From Pseudomonadota bacterium (GTDB lineage Bacteria; Pseudomonadota; Gammaproteobacteria; Burkholderiales; Burkholderiaceae_C), in NCBI GenBank assembly GCA_021846965.1, contig JAJZWA010000001.1, positions 62,001 through 126,000 of the forward strand: a DNA stretch of 64,000 nucleotides, written 5' to 3'. Within the stretch, counting starts at the first letter, position 1. Every line of letters begins with the position of its first letter. The notes beneath the pieces were generated by a model. That model searched no databases, had not been told where the DNA came from, and saw nothing but the letters and a program-made list of their open reading frames with translations. Made by a program: the position numbers and the translations under genes. This document shows positions 50,601-58,758 of the stretch, piece after piece.

Positions 50601-53600
50601 GCCACGAGCGCTGCGGCATCGTCCAGGCTCATCACACCCGCCAGCACCGCGCACACGAACTCGCCCACGCTGTGCCCGAGCAGGGCGGCGGGCCGCGCCC
50701 CCCGAGCCAGCCAGGCCTGCGCGAGCGCGTATTCGATCGCGAACAATGCCGGCTGCGTGGTCGCGGTTTCCGCCAGATCATGCTGCGCACCGAACATGCG
50801 ACTCTCGAGGTCGAAGTCCAGGTGCGGACCCAGCGCCTCGCAGGCCGCGTCGAAGGCCTGCGCGAACGCCGCGTCGCGCGCGTGGAGGTCGCGGCCCATG
50901 CCCGCGTATTGCGCGCCCTGGCCAGGGAACATCCAGATCAGTGGCGTGCCCGCCGATGCCACACCTTGGATACGTGCCGCGTGCGAGCTGTCGCGCAGCG
51001 TCGACACAGCCAGACCAGCGTCCGAGGCCACCACGCAAAGACGGTGCGCGAACCGGCTGCGCCCGACCTGCAGGGTGTGGGCGACGTCCGCCAGGTTGAC
51101 ATCCGGAAACGCCTCCAGATGCGATGCGAGTTGCAGCGACATGCGCTGCAGGGCGGTCTCGGACCGGGCGCTGAGCATGAGCAACTGCGCACCGTCGGCC
51201 GCCGCCGGGGCCGTGCGCGGCGGGGCTTCCTGTAGGACCACATGGGCATTCGTGCCACCCACGCCAAAACTGCTCACACCCGCCATGCGCACGCGTGACG
51301 TGCGCGGCCAGGGGGTCAGTCGGTCGCATACGCGCAGCGGCGAATGCTGGAAATCGATATGGGGATTGGGTGTCTCGTAATGGATGCTCGGTGGAATGCA
51401 TTGCTCATGCAGGGCAAGCGCGGTCTTGATCAGCCCGGTGGCGCCCGCCGCGATCACCAGATGGCCGACGTTGCTTTTCACGGATCCGATCAGGCAGCTT
51501 CCCGTCGGGGCGCCACCGTCGCGAAGCACGCTGGCCAGTGCTTCCACTTCCACGGGATCCCCCAGCGGCGTGGCGGTTCCGTGCGCCTCGACATAGTCGA
51601 TGTCCGGCGCGCTCACGCCGGCGTCGCGCCAGGCGGCCGCGATTACCGCGGCCTGGCCGTCAACGCTGGGCGCGGTGAAGCTGGCCTTGTCGCGGCCATC
51701 GTTGTTCACGGCCACGCCACGGATCAGGGCCAGCACCTCGTCGCCGTCCGCCAGCGCATCGTCCAGGCGCTTGAGAAGGACGACGGCGGCACCGTCGGAG
51801 AACACCGTTCCGGCGCCGCGCGCATCGAAGCTGCGCGTGACCCCGTCGGGGGAAAGCATCGCTCCTTCCTGATACAGGTAGCCGCTGGCCGGTGGACACT
51901 GAATCGACGCGCCGCCCGCCAGGGCCATCGAGCATTGACCGGCGCGCAAGGCTAGCACCGCCTGCGCCACGGCCACCAGCGACGTCGAGCAGGCGGTGTT
52001 GACACTGACGGCCGGGCCGGTGAGGTTCAGGCGGTGCGCGGTGCGGGTGGCAATGTAGTCCTTTTCATTGCCCAGCATGGTCTGGAAGGCCCCCAGCCGC
52101 TGCACCTGATCCGGGTGCGCCAGCACGTGATGCTGGTAGTACGTGGCGTTATGCATGCCCGCGAACACGCCGACTGGATCGATCTGCCCGTCTGGGGCGT
52201 AGCCGCCGCGCTCCAGGCATTGCCAGCACAACTCCAGGAACACACGTTGCTGAGGATCCATCAACGCCGCCTCGCGAGGCGAGATGCCGAAGAAGGCGGC
52301 GTCGAAGCACTCCACGCCGTCGAGCACTCCGCGAGCCTTGACGTAATCCGGATCGCCCACCAACTCGGGGGACAGGGAGGCATCGAGTTCGCCAGGCGCG
52401 AAGTGGCAGATGCCGTCGCGCCCGTTCAGCAGGTTAGCCCAGAACTGCTCGACGTCCGCGGCCGCGGGAAAACGCCCGGCCACGGCGATGATGGCAATGG
52501 GCGCCTCAGGCGCGCCGCGCGCGCGAGACGCCGACGTCTCGCCGGCCGGAATACGTGTCCGTCGGGATGTCGCGCCGGCGCGCAGCCGTTGCGCCAGCGC
52601 GGCCGGGGTAGGCCGACCGAAAAAGGCCGGCACATCGAGGCCCGCGGCCTCGCCGCCGAGCAACGCAAGTGCCTTCAGGACCAGAAGGGAATTTCCGCCC
52701 AGTTCGAAGAAATGCTCCTCGCGCCCCACCTGGTCCACGCCGAGCACCTCAGCGAACACCGCGCAGACCCGCTGTTCGAATTCGTCGCGCGCCGGCATCA
52801 GACCCTCGGACGGGCTCTCCCGATGGGGATCCGGCAGGGCACGCTGATCGAGCTTCCCGTTGGGCGTGGTGGGAAGCGCATCCAACCAGGTAAAGGCCGC
52901 GGGGACCATGTGCTCCGGCAACCGCCGCGCGACAAACGCTCGAAGTTCGGCGGCCGGTGCCCGTTGCGCGCGCGGCACCGCGTACGCCAGCAGACGCAGA
53001 TTTCCGGCCGCGTCGCGTCGCCCGATCACAGCACAGGCGCGCACCGCTGGATGGGATGCGAGACAGGATTCGATCTCGCCGGGTTCGATGCGATAGCCTC
53101 GGATCTTGAGCTGGCTATCGACCCGTCCCAGACAGTCAAGCTGGCCGTCAGGAAGCCGACGCACCAAATCACCGGTTCGGTACAGGCGCGCGCCCGGCTG
53201 GCCGAAGGGGTCCGTCACGAAGCGTTCGGCGTCCAGTTCCGGGCGCCGCAGGTACCCCAGCGCCACGCCGCTGCCGCCGACCACCAGCTCACCGACAAGT
53301 CCGGCGGGAAGCAACTCGCCGGCGGGAGATACGATCAGGCCCCGGGTATCTCGTATCGGGTGCCCGATGGGCACGCGCACGAGCTCAGGCGGCAGGTCGC
53401 GATCAATGAGCGCCGTCGCGGTGAAGGTCGTGCATTCGGTCGGCCCGTAACCATTGATCAACTCGGTATCGGGCAGGGCCGCCAGGGCGCGGCGCAGATG
53501 AGGCACGGACAGGGCTTCGCCACCGACCAGCAACTGGCGCAGGCCCGACAGGCGCCGCGGATCGTCGTCGACCACCGCGTTGAACAGGCCCGCGGTCAGC

Positions 53601-55003
53601 CAGGCGCTGTCCACGGCGTGTGCGTCGATACAACGCTGCAGCGCCACCGGAGTGGGCATCTCGTCGTCCAGCACGACACAAGTGCCCCCGTTGAGCAGGG
53701 GCCCCCAGATCTCGAGCGTGGATGCATCAAAGCCCAGTGGCGCGGCGTGCAACATGCGGGTAGCGTGATCCAGCCGCATGAAGCCCCCGTCGAGCACCAG
53801 GCGCAACACACCCCGATGGGGCGTGAGCACACCCTTGGGGCGCCCGGTCGACCCCGACGTGTACATGACGTACGCCACGTCGGGCGCGTCCAGGCAACGT
53901 GCCTGAGCACGCGCGCGAACCTTCGTGTCCTGCCAGGGCACGATGGCCGGGCAGAGCCCCTTGAACCCGTCGATCACCTCGGGGCTGGCGAGCACGATGG
54001 CGGCCTGCGTGTCGTCGAGCATCCAGGCAAGGCGCTCGCGCGGCCACGCCGCGTCCAGGGGAACGTAGGCCGCGCCCAGGCGCATGACGGCCAGCATGCT
54101 GGCGACGGCTTGCGCGCCGCGCGGCAACGCGATACCCACGCAGCAACCCTGCTGGATCCCGGCGTCGCGCAGACGCGCCTCGATCGATGACGCCATCGCC
54201 GCCAGTTGTGCATAGCTCCAGCGGCGCTCGCCATGCACAAGGGCCAGGGCATGCCCACGGTCTCGCGCGACCTCCCGGAACACTTCATGAATGCGCTGTT
54301 CCGGTGGCGGCTTCGATGCCGGTGTGCCTGCGGCCAGCAACTCGCGCGTCTGCTCGGCATCGAGCAGGGGCAGCTCGTGCAGCGCCGCGTTCGGCGTGTC
54401 GAGCAGCGCCGAGGCGAGGCTGCTCACCGCGCGCAACATGGCGCGAGCCTGGTCTGTGGAAAACACGCTGCGCTCGTGGCGCATGCGGAGCTCGCCTTTC
54501 GCGGCCAGCGCCAGCCCAACACTTCCCGCATCGAGTTCGACTTCCGGAAGACGATCGGCCTGCTCCGGTGCGAACCAGTGGGCCAGTATGTCAGCAACCG
54601 TAGTCGTCGACTCGGCTCGCCTGCTCTGGTCGATCAGGCCCAGCCAATCCTGGGCGCGGGCGCCTGCGTGCTCGGACACGCGCACGCGCAGGCCGCTCAC
54701 CCTGCCGTCTGGATCGTGCACCGCCACGCAGGGTTCGTCGACGGCCAGCCACCGGGACAGCAACCAGTACCAGGCCGCCAGGAAAGGAGTGTCCGGCAAC
54801 CAGCCTCGCCGCGAGGCAAGGCTGCGCAACGCAGTCGCGCGATCCGACAGGAGCTCCCAGGAACTCACCCAGGGTGCGGAGTCGCGCTCGTGCCCCACCT
54901 CTGCGCATCCAAGGCGCGCCAGGTCCGTCGCGTCGGCCGGGGACAGCGACCACAACTGAGGCAGCTTCGGCATGTCTACCGCCATGGTGAAAGGCTCGGG
55001 CAT
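47657..55003 (-). CDS. Hybrid NRPS-PKS: (C-like)-A-PCP-KS-AT-ACP-aminotransferase
   Basis: This 2,448-residue protein has a truncated condensation-like N-terminal part (residues 1-240), which lacks HHxxxDG. Then come A (YTSGSTGRPKGV near 381), PCP (FFELGGNSLLVLK near 768), KS (TACSTSL near 1003, with EAHGTATPLGDPVE and NVGHL), and AT (FPGQGAQY near 1358, GHSVGE near 1444, HAFHSP near 1542, so malonyl-type). ACP (VELGIDSLTL near 1781), an Ala/Pro linker, and a class III aminotransferase (GKVIGGGLPIG, PLP lysine near 2233) complete it. The order KS-AT-ACP-AMT is that of iturin/mycosubtilin synthetases, which make beta-amino acyl chains. The A-domain code reads about D-A-L-W-L-G-G-T-F, similar to valine codes. 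The C-terminal tail PVPGARLGRDAAGKPAWFVA is the usual lead to a downstream C domain. Start is uncertain between 55003, 54985 and 54973. Confidence 0.93.
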   Translation of the reverse strand: MPEPFTMAVDMPKLPQLWSLSPADATDLARLGCAEVGHERDSAPWVSSWELLSDRATALRSLASRRGWLPDTPFLAAWYWLLSRWLAVDEPCVAVHDPDGRVSGLRVRVSEHAGARAQDWLGLIDQSRRAESTTTVADILAHWFAPEQADRLPEVELDAGSVGLALAAKGELRMRHERSVFSTDQARAMLRAVSSLASALLDTPNAALHELPLLDAEQTRELLAAGTPASKPPPEQRIHEVFREVARDRGHALALVHGERRWSYAQLAAMASSIEARLRDAGIQQGCCVGIALPRGAQAVASMLAVMRLGAAYVPLDAAWPRERLAWMLDDTQAAIVLASPEVIDGFKGLCPAIVPWQDTKVRARAQARCLDAPDVAYVMYTSGSTGRPKGVLTPHRGVLRLVLDGGFMRLDHATRMLHAAPLGFDASTLEIWGPLLNGGTCVVLDDEMPTPVALQRCIDAHAVDSAWLTAGLFNAVVDDDPRRLSGLRQLLVGGEALSVPHLRRALAALPDTELINGYGPTECTTFTATALIDRDLPPELVRVPIGHPIRDTRGLIVSPAGELLPAGLVGELVVGGSGVALGYLRRPELDAERFVTDPFGQPGARLYRTGDLVRRLPDGQLDCLGRVDSQLKIRGYRIEPGEIESCLASHPAVRACAVIGRRDAAGNLRLLAYAVPRAQRAPAAELRAFVARRLPEHMVPAAFTWLDALPTTPNGKLDQRALPDPHRESPSEGLMPARDEFEQRVCAVFAEVLGVDQVGREEHFFELGGNSLLVLKALALLGGEAAGLDVPAFFGRPTPAALAQRLRAGATSRRTRIPAGETSASRARGAPEAPIAIIAVAGRFPAAADVEQFWANLLNGRDGICHFAPGELDASLSPELVGDPDYVKARGVLDGVECFDAAFFGISPREAALMDPQQRVFLELCWQCLERGGYAPDGQIDPVGVFAGMHNATYYQHHVLAHPDQVQRLGAFQTMLGNEKDYIATRTAHRLNLTGPAVSVNTACSTSLVAVAQAVLALRAGQCSMALAGGASIQCPPASGYLYQEGAMLSPDGVTRSFDARGAGTVFSDGAAVVLLKRLDDALADGDEVLALIRGVAVNNDGRDKASFTAPSVDGQAAVIAAAWRDAGVSAPDIDYVEAHGTATPLGDPVEVEALASVLRDGGAPTGSCLIGSVKSNVGHLVIAAGATGLIKTALALHEQCIPPSIHYETPNPHIDFQHSPLRVCDRLTPWPRTSRVRMAGVSSFGVGGTNAHVVLQEAPPRTAPAAADGAQLLMLSARSETALQRMSLQLASHLEAFPDVNLADVAHTLQVGRSRFAHRLCVVASDAGLAVSTLRDSSHAARIQGVASAGTPLIWMFPGQGAQYAGMGRDLHARDAAFAQAFDAACEALGPHLDFDLESRMFGAQHDLAETATTQPALFAIEYALAQAWLARGARPAALLGHSVGEFVCAVLAGVMSLDDAAALVARRGLLMQAQPAGAMLAVRMAAAELQALLPEGVALAADNGPRASVAAGPEAAVEALCMELEQRGVPARRLATSHAFHSPMMDGALPDFEQAVRAVALHAPNIPIVSTCNGDWLHAAQATDPAYWLRQLREPVRFRPALRCALERHANALLLEVGPRSVLSDLARQQGITGLVGTRSSLGARPGDEVASMLLAAGALWAAGHDLNLTAAHPAQGRRRVRLPTYAFETTRHWLDAGGAVSHAAASVAEARAAVNSPPFSSPSNTMSTNQSSALPAAADDRATRAALVARLRSLFEDVSGTDLGAADASASFVELGIDSLTLTQAALQVKKEFGVPVTFRQLMEGLRSLDALASYLQGLVPPPAAAPAAAAVEQVAAAMAPATVAPAMPTQLAAPGDDAAVRQLIEQQMRLMVQQLEVLGKLGRGGAAGSFPAVVSAAGPAPVPAVVPTQPPAQETTCSGTVSSPEDDTRRYDVKKAFGAIARIHTQGGDLSERQRARLQAFIRRYVERSAKSRAYTERYRGPLADPRVVNGFRPAIKDIVYQLVMERSKGSHMWDLDGNEYVDVLSGFGMNLFGWQPEFVQQALREQLDAGYDIGPQHPLAGPVAEMVCEFTGFDRAGLCNTGSEAVMAAVRIARTVTGRDTVVLFTGSYHGTFDEVVVRAGREHRGIPAAPGIMRGMFGDVRVLEYGTDASLQYIREHADDLAAVLVEPVQSRRPEFRPVEFLRELRAVTERAGCCLIFDEVITGFRSAPGGVQELFGLRADLATYGKVIGGGLPIGVVAGRREFMDALDGGAWQYGDDSIPSVGVTYFAGTFVRHPLALAAAHASLKHLKQQGPELQRGLNRRTEDLAAELNAFCEQHAAPLRIRHFASLWRVSWAEDHPLQDLLFAMMRSRGVHILDNFPCFLTTAHSAEDLQLIARAFKESVRELQESEFLPGGASPEAQVFDASRPPVPGARLGRDAAGKPAWFVADPQRPNQYMKVS

Positions 55004-55232
55004 TCGAAAGGGTCTCGGGAGGCGCAATCCGCACAAGCGCGCGCACCCGACGGGTGAGCCTTTACCGGGTGCACGTACCGCGACAGTTGTCTCGCCCGTT
55101 CCGGGCATGCATCACGAATCGGGAATGCCCGAACTCGTGCGCCAAGCGAAGCCTGCCCCGCGGCTGAACTACGCCGAGCGAGTCTATGCAGTCGACCGGC
55201 TTCCCGCATCCCCCGGAACATGGGTGCGAGCA

Positions 55233-55262
55233 CCCTCTGCGTGAACTAGTTCACGCAGAGGG
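55233..55262. promoter_or_regulatory. 30-bp perfect palindrome upstream of the NRPS-PKS gene
   Basis: Arms CCCTCTGCGTGAA (55233-55245) and TTCACGCAGAGGG (55250-55262) enclose CTAG; every base pairs. It lies 15 bases after the JmjC gene stop and 230 bases before the NRPS-PKS start. The core GTGAA-N4-TTCAC recurs 14 bases upstream of the export-lipoprotein gene at 63228. There is no T tract, so it looks more like an operator or a strong mRNA hairpin than a terminator. The remaining 55004-55232 holds no gene that I can support. Confidence 0.6.
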
Positions 55263-55277
55263 CCATCCGTCGCGGAG

Positions 55278-56216
55278 TCAGTAGGCGAAAGGGGGCGCCA
55301 CGTAGCCTCGCCAGCGCGTGCGCGCGGCAGCGATACTCCAACCCACAGGTGCCTTCCACGCATCCCGCCACGCGCTGACGCCAGGCTCGCGCGGCTGCAG
55401 GCCGACGCCTCGCAGAACGCGGTTGCACTGGTGCACCCGAGCGTGCCTTCGCGTCTGGTCGGTGTAGAAATTCACACCTATGGATATCGACATGTTGGAC
55501 GCACCGTCCGCGTTCACCGGGGTCTCTGTCATATGCGGCGTGGTGGACGGGAAATACACGCCGTCCCCGGGACCGACCTCGAACACCCGGCCCCGCTCGC
55601 GAGCCGCGTCGGACAGGCGGACGCCCTCGAGGGAGCCGTGCACGATGAAGTCCTCGACCCTCTCCGCCGCCACGACGTCGCGATCCCGGTGGTCGAACAC
55701 CGTCAGGATCTTGCGTCCATGGATCTGCAGCCAGAAGTTGTTCTCGCGGTCGATATGAAAAGGGGTGAACGCGGGAGCCGCGGAAAGGAAGATGAAGCCC
55801 GTGATCTGCAGGACCTCGCGGCCTCCGTCGCCCAGCAGGGACCCTGCGCTGTCGAGGACCTGCTGCAAGAAGCCCCCATAGGCCGGATCCGTCTGCACGT
55901 TGTACAGCGCGACCCAACTCCCCGGTTCGGCGATGCGATCGAGAACCTCATCGATCGTGCCCCCCTCGGGCGGCCTTGACACATGGAGGAATTCCGAAGT
56001 CTGGGTCAGCGGTCTGGCCGCGAAGCGGCACTGGCTTGAGGGCATGAGGTCGCGCGCCAATTGCGACAGCCGCGGCAACTGCATCAGCGGATGATCGTGA
56101 AAGTCGTGCCGGATGGGGCCGAAAGCACCCAGCGAGAAGGTCGCCGGATCCGCGGGCAGGATCGGGTGGATCGTGCCGTGTCGATCGCCGCCGTCTGATG
56201 ATCTCGAGTGGTCCAT
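55278..56216 (-). CDS. JmjC/cupin-type Fe(II)/2-oxoglutarate oxygenase-like protein
   Basis: This 312-residue protein has a cupin/JmjC-like core: PAFTPFHIDRENNFWLQIHGRKILTVFDHRD carries the HxD iron pair and VGPGDGVYFPSTTPHMTETP the distal histidine. MSISIGVNFYTDQTR matches the family's last strands. Such enzymes hydroxylate amino acids or protein side chains. Lying directly upstream of the NRPS-PKS, it may hydroxylate the peptide or act on the polymer. The ATG at 56216 is preferred; a GTG at 56249 is possible. Confidence 0.75.
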   Translation of the reverse strand: MDHSRSSDGGDRHGTIHPILPADPATFSLGAFGPIRHDFHDHPLMQLPRLSQLARDLMPSSQCRFAARPLTQTSEFLHVSRPPEGGTIDEVLDRIAEPGSWVALYNVQTDPAYGGFLQQVLDSAGSLLGDGGREVLQITGFIFLSAAPAFTPFHIDRENNFWLQIHGRKILTVFDHRDRDVVAAERVEDFIVHGSLEGVRLSDAARERGRVFEVGPGDGVYFPSTTPHMTETPVNADGASNMSISIGVNFYTDQTRRHARVHQCNRVLRGVGLQPREPGVSAWRDAWKAPVGWSIAAARTRWRGYVAPPFAY

Positions 56217-56285
56217 GCCGACAGCCCCCACGAAATGCACGCGCTCCACGGTCGCGTCGACGGTTCGCCGCCGCGGCCTGACTCC

Positions 56286-57185
56286 TCAGTACGCGTAGTA
56301 GCCGTACGGAGAGGAAGCCGCCGGTGCGCGCGCCTGGTTCAGCAAGGTCAGCACCAGCGGACATTCTTCGAGCAGGCTCAGCGCGTGTTGCACCGACCCC
56401 TGCTGGGTCTTTCCAGCCTCCACGACCAGCACCACCTGCCCCATCTGCGGCGCCAGGACGCGCGCCTCCGCGGCATGTAGCAGGGGAGGCGCGTCGAAGA
56501 TCACGATGCGTTGGTCTCCATGCGCGGCAAGGCGCTCGAGGAATGCGCCCATGGCGCGCGAGCCGAAGATCTCGGTAGCCAGTTCGTGCTGGGTTCCCAC
56601 CGGGAGAAAGCTCAGCTTGTCGACGTTCGTGGCCAGTTCCAGATCGGCAAGATCAAGCGAGGGGTCCAGCAACAGGTCCATCAAACCCCGGCGCGGGCCC
56701 TGCAGGCGCAATCGCTCGGCGATGGCCATGCGCGTCGCATCCGCGTCGACCAGCAGCACACTGTGGTTGAGCTCGCTGGCCATGCTCATCGCGAGGTTCA
56801 GCGACGTGAAGGTCTTGCCCTCCCCCGGCAGGCTGCTGGTGATCATGATCAGGTTGCCCCGCTCGACCGCCTCCCGGCCCTTGCTGCCCACCGCGTTGCC
56901 GAGCAGCGGTCGCTTGATGGAACGGAATTCGTCCATCAAACGGGATCGGGGCGCGCCCGGGACCAGGTAGCCCATGGCGCTCAGGTGGCCGAGATCGATG
57001 TCGACACGCTGGCGCGGGGGCTTGAGCGGCGGCGGGGCTGCGGCCACCTCCTGCAAGGCTCCGGCCAATGCTGCCGGCTGCTCCGGGCTAGGGGCCACCT
57101 GACCGGTGGATTCGGCCCACGGCAGCTCGACGCCTGCCTGGCGCAGTTGTTCGAGGCGTTTGCTGGCTTGCTCGATGATGCCCAT
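56286..57185 (-). CDS. XrtA-associated BY-type tyrosine autokinase
   Basis: This 299-residue cytoplasmic kinase partners the chain-length determinant and controls polymer length by autophosphorylation. Walker A is SSLPGEGKTFTSLNLAMSMA, Walker A' is VLLVDADATRMAIA, and IVIFDAPPLLHAAEARVLAP is the Walker B-type strand. The tail YGYYAY supplies the tyrosine cluster that is phosphorylated in this family. N-terminal ~90 residues are Pro/Ala-rich. It ends 36 bases before the oxygenase gene region. Confidence 0.88.
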   Translation of the reverse strand: MGIIEQASKRLEQLRQAGVELPWAESTGQVAPSPEQPAALAGALQEVAAAPPPLKPPRQRVDIDLGHLSAMGYLVPGAPRSRLMDEFRSIKRPLLGNAVGSKGREAVERGNLIMITSSLPGEGKTFTSLNLAMSMASELNHSVLLVDADATRMAIAERLRLQGPRRGLMDLLLDPSLDLADLELATNVDKLSFLPVGTQHELATEIFGSRAMGAFLERLAAHGDQRIVIFDAPPLLHAAEARVLAPQMGQVVLVVEAGKTQQGSVQHALSLLEECPLVLTLLNQARAPAASSPYGYYAY

Positions 57186-57192
57186 GGCGGCC

Positions 57193-58758
57193 TCAGTGGA
57201 TCAGATGCAGCATGCTGGCCAGGGTCCACGAGGCGAACGCGACGACCAGACTCGCGCTCCCGGCGATGAACAGCAGAAACTGGCGTCGCTCGCGCGCCTG
57301 CGCCCGCGGCGTCAGCACCAGGGATATCGAGCCCAGCACCGCGCGCTCGGTTCCCTCGCGAAGCTGGCGCGTGGTCCGGTAGGTCGGGAACAGGGCCACC
57401 AGAAGGTAGGCCCCGCCCACTCCGAAACCGACCGCCAGCACCAGCACCAGCGCGATGAGCATCGTCCGATGAGGAAACAGCGCCGTGGGTGCGAGACGCG
57501 GCGGGTCGACAACGTGGAAATAGTCGTGGCTTCGGCTTTCGTCCTGATTGCGTGACAATGTCGCGGCTTCGCGCCGCTGCACGAGCTTCTGGTAGTTGTC
57601 GTTCAGCACCTTGTAGTCTCGCGTGAGCTGCGCGTACTGCTCGTCGAGGCCAGGCATCTGCTGTTCTCGTGCATTGATCTGCTGCAGGCGCTCGCGCACG
57701 TCGGAGAGTTGGGTCTGCAAGGCCGCGACGTTGGCACTGGCCTGCGCCAGGCTGATGCGCAACTGCTGGTATACCGGGTTCGTCGCCTCCGAATACAGCG
57801 GCGCCGAATGCGGCGGCGCGGCAGCGGCCGATGCTTCCTCGCGGCGCTTTTGCGCCTCCAGGCGCGCCAGCAGCGAACGCGTGGCTATGACGTCCGGGTA
57901 GGCGTCCGTGTAGCGCTGCAGGAGCTGGTCCAGACGACTGCGCTGGGCGGCAATCTGTTGATCCAGGCCGCCGGCCTGCGGCGCAGCCATGATTCCCGCG
58001 CCCGGTACGAGTTGCGGTGCCAGCGTCGGGCGCACCTCGGCCAGCTGCGTCTGCAGGGCATCCCGCGCGCTGGTGGCGGCTGCAAGTTGGCCCTGCAGGC
58101 TGACCAACTGATCCTGAAGCTGCCCTTGGCGAGCCGCGTAGTCCATGCCGCCCTGCGCCGAATAGCCGGGGTGGGAGGTCTTGAACTGCCGAAGCCGATT
58201 CTCCGCGTCACGCAGCTTCGCGTCATACAAGGCGATCTGGCTGTCGATGAAGTGCAGCGCCTGCGCGGAATCCTGAGCGTTGCTGTGCAAGCCCGTATCG
58301 ACAAACAAATCCAGCAAGGTGCGCACGACACCCAGGGTCTTAGCGGGATCGGTCCCCACGAAGCTAACCTGGTAGATGTTGTCCCTGCCGTTGACCTTGA
58401 AGCCGATGGTCTTGCCCAGACGCTGAACCAGCAATTCACGCTTCAGGTCGGACGCGCCGGGAGGCAACAGGTGGTTGCGGTCGATGATCTTGTTGAGGTT
58501 CTCTCGCGACAGCATCGTGTGCGCGAGCAGTGCTACCTGCTGGCTGATGTCGGGCTGCACCGCAAGACCTTCCAGCAAGGGACGCAGCGTGGTCTGGGTA
58601 TCCACGTACACCGTCGCGCTCGCCAGATAGCGTTCCTTGTAATGCAGCACGCCGAAGGCGCCCAGCAGCGCGACGCACCACGCGATGGCGAGCCCCCACC
58701 AACGCTTCTCCCACATGGCGGGAAGAAGATTGAACAGCGGCGCAAGGAGGTCATTCAT
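57193..58758 (-). CDS. XrtA-system polysaccharide chain-length determinant (Wzz/GumC-like)
   Basis: This 521-residue inner-membrane co-polymerase has an N-terminal helix (LAIAWCVALLGAFGVLHY) and a C-terminal helix pair (TMLIALVLVLAVGFGVGGAYLLVALFP; LLFIAGSASLVVAFASW). A long coiled-coil-like periplasmic part between them includes ASATVYVDTQTTLRPLLEGLAVQPD near the first helix. SHDYFHVVDPPRLAPTALFPHR is the family's Pro-rich region before the second membrane segment. It sits 8 bases into the previous gene and 7 bases upstream of the kinase. Confidence 0.9.
   Translation of the reverse strand: MNDLLAPLFNLLPAMWEKRWWGLAIAWCVALLGAFGVLHYKERYLASATVYVDTQTTLRPLLEGLAVQPDISQQVALLAHTMLSRENLNKIIDRNHLLPPGASDLKRELLVQRLGKTIGFKVNGRDNIYQVSFVGTDPAKTLGVVRTLLDLFVDTGLHSNAQDSAQALHFIDSQIALYDAKLRDAENRLRQFKTSHPGYSAQGGMDYAARQGQLQDQLVSLQGQLAAATSARDALQTQLAEVRPTLAPQLVPGAGIMAAPQAGGLDQQIAAQRSRLDQLLQRYTDAYPDVIATRSLLARLEAQKRREEASAAAAPPHSAPLYSEATNPVYQQLRISLAQASANVAALQTQLSDVRERLQQINAREQQMPGLDEQYAQLTRDYKVLNDNYQKLVQRREAATLSRNQDESRSHDYFHVVDPPRLAPTALFPHRTMLIALVLVLAVGFGVGGAYLLVALFPTYRTTRQLREGTERAVLGSISLVLTPRAQARERRQFLLFIAGSASLVVAFASWTLASMLHLIH

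Noticed and set aside
54972-55244. A 90-residue + strand open frame in the gap before the NRPS-PKS gene.
   Set aside because: It overlaps the start of the NRPS-PKS gene in antisense, has no ribosome site and no recognisable similarity.
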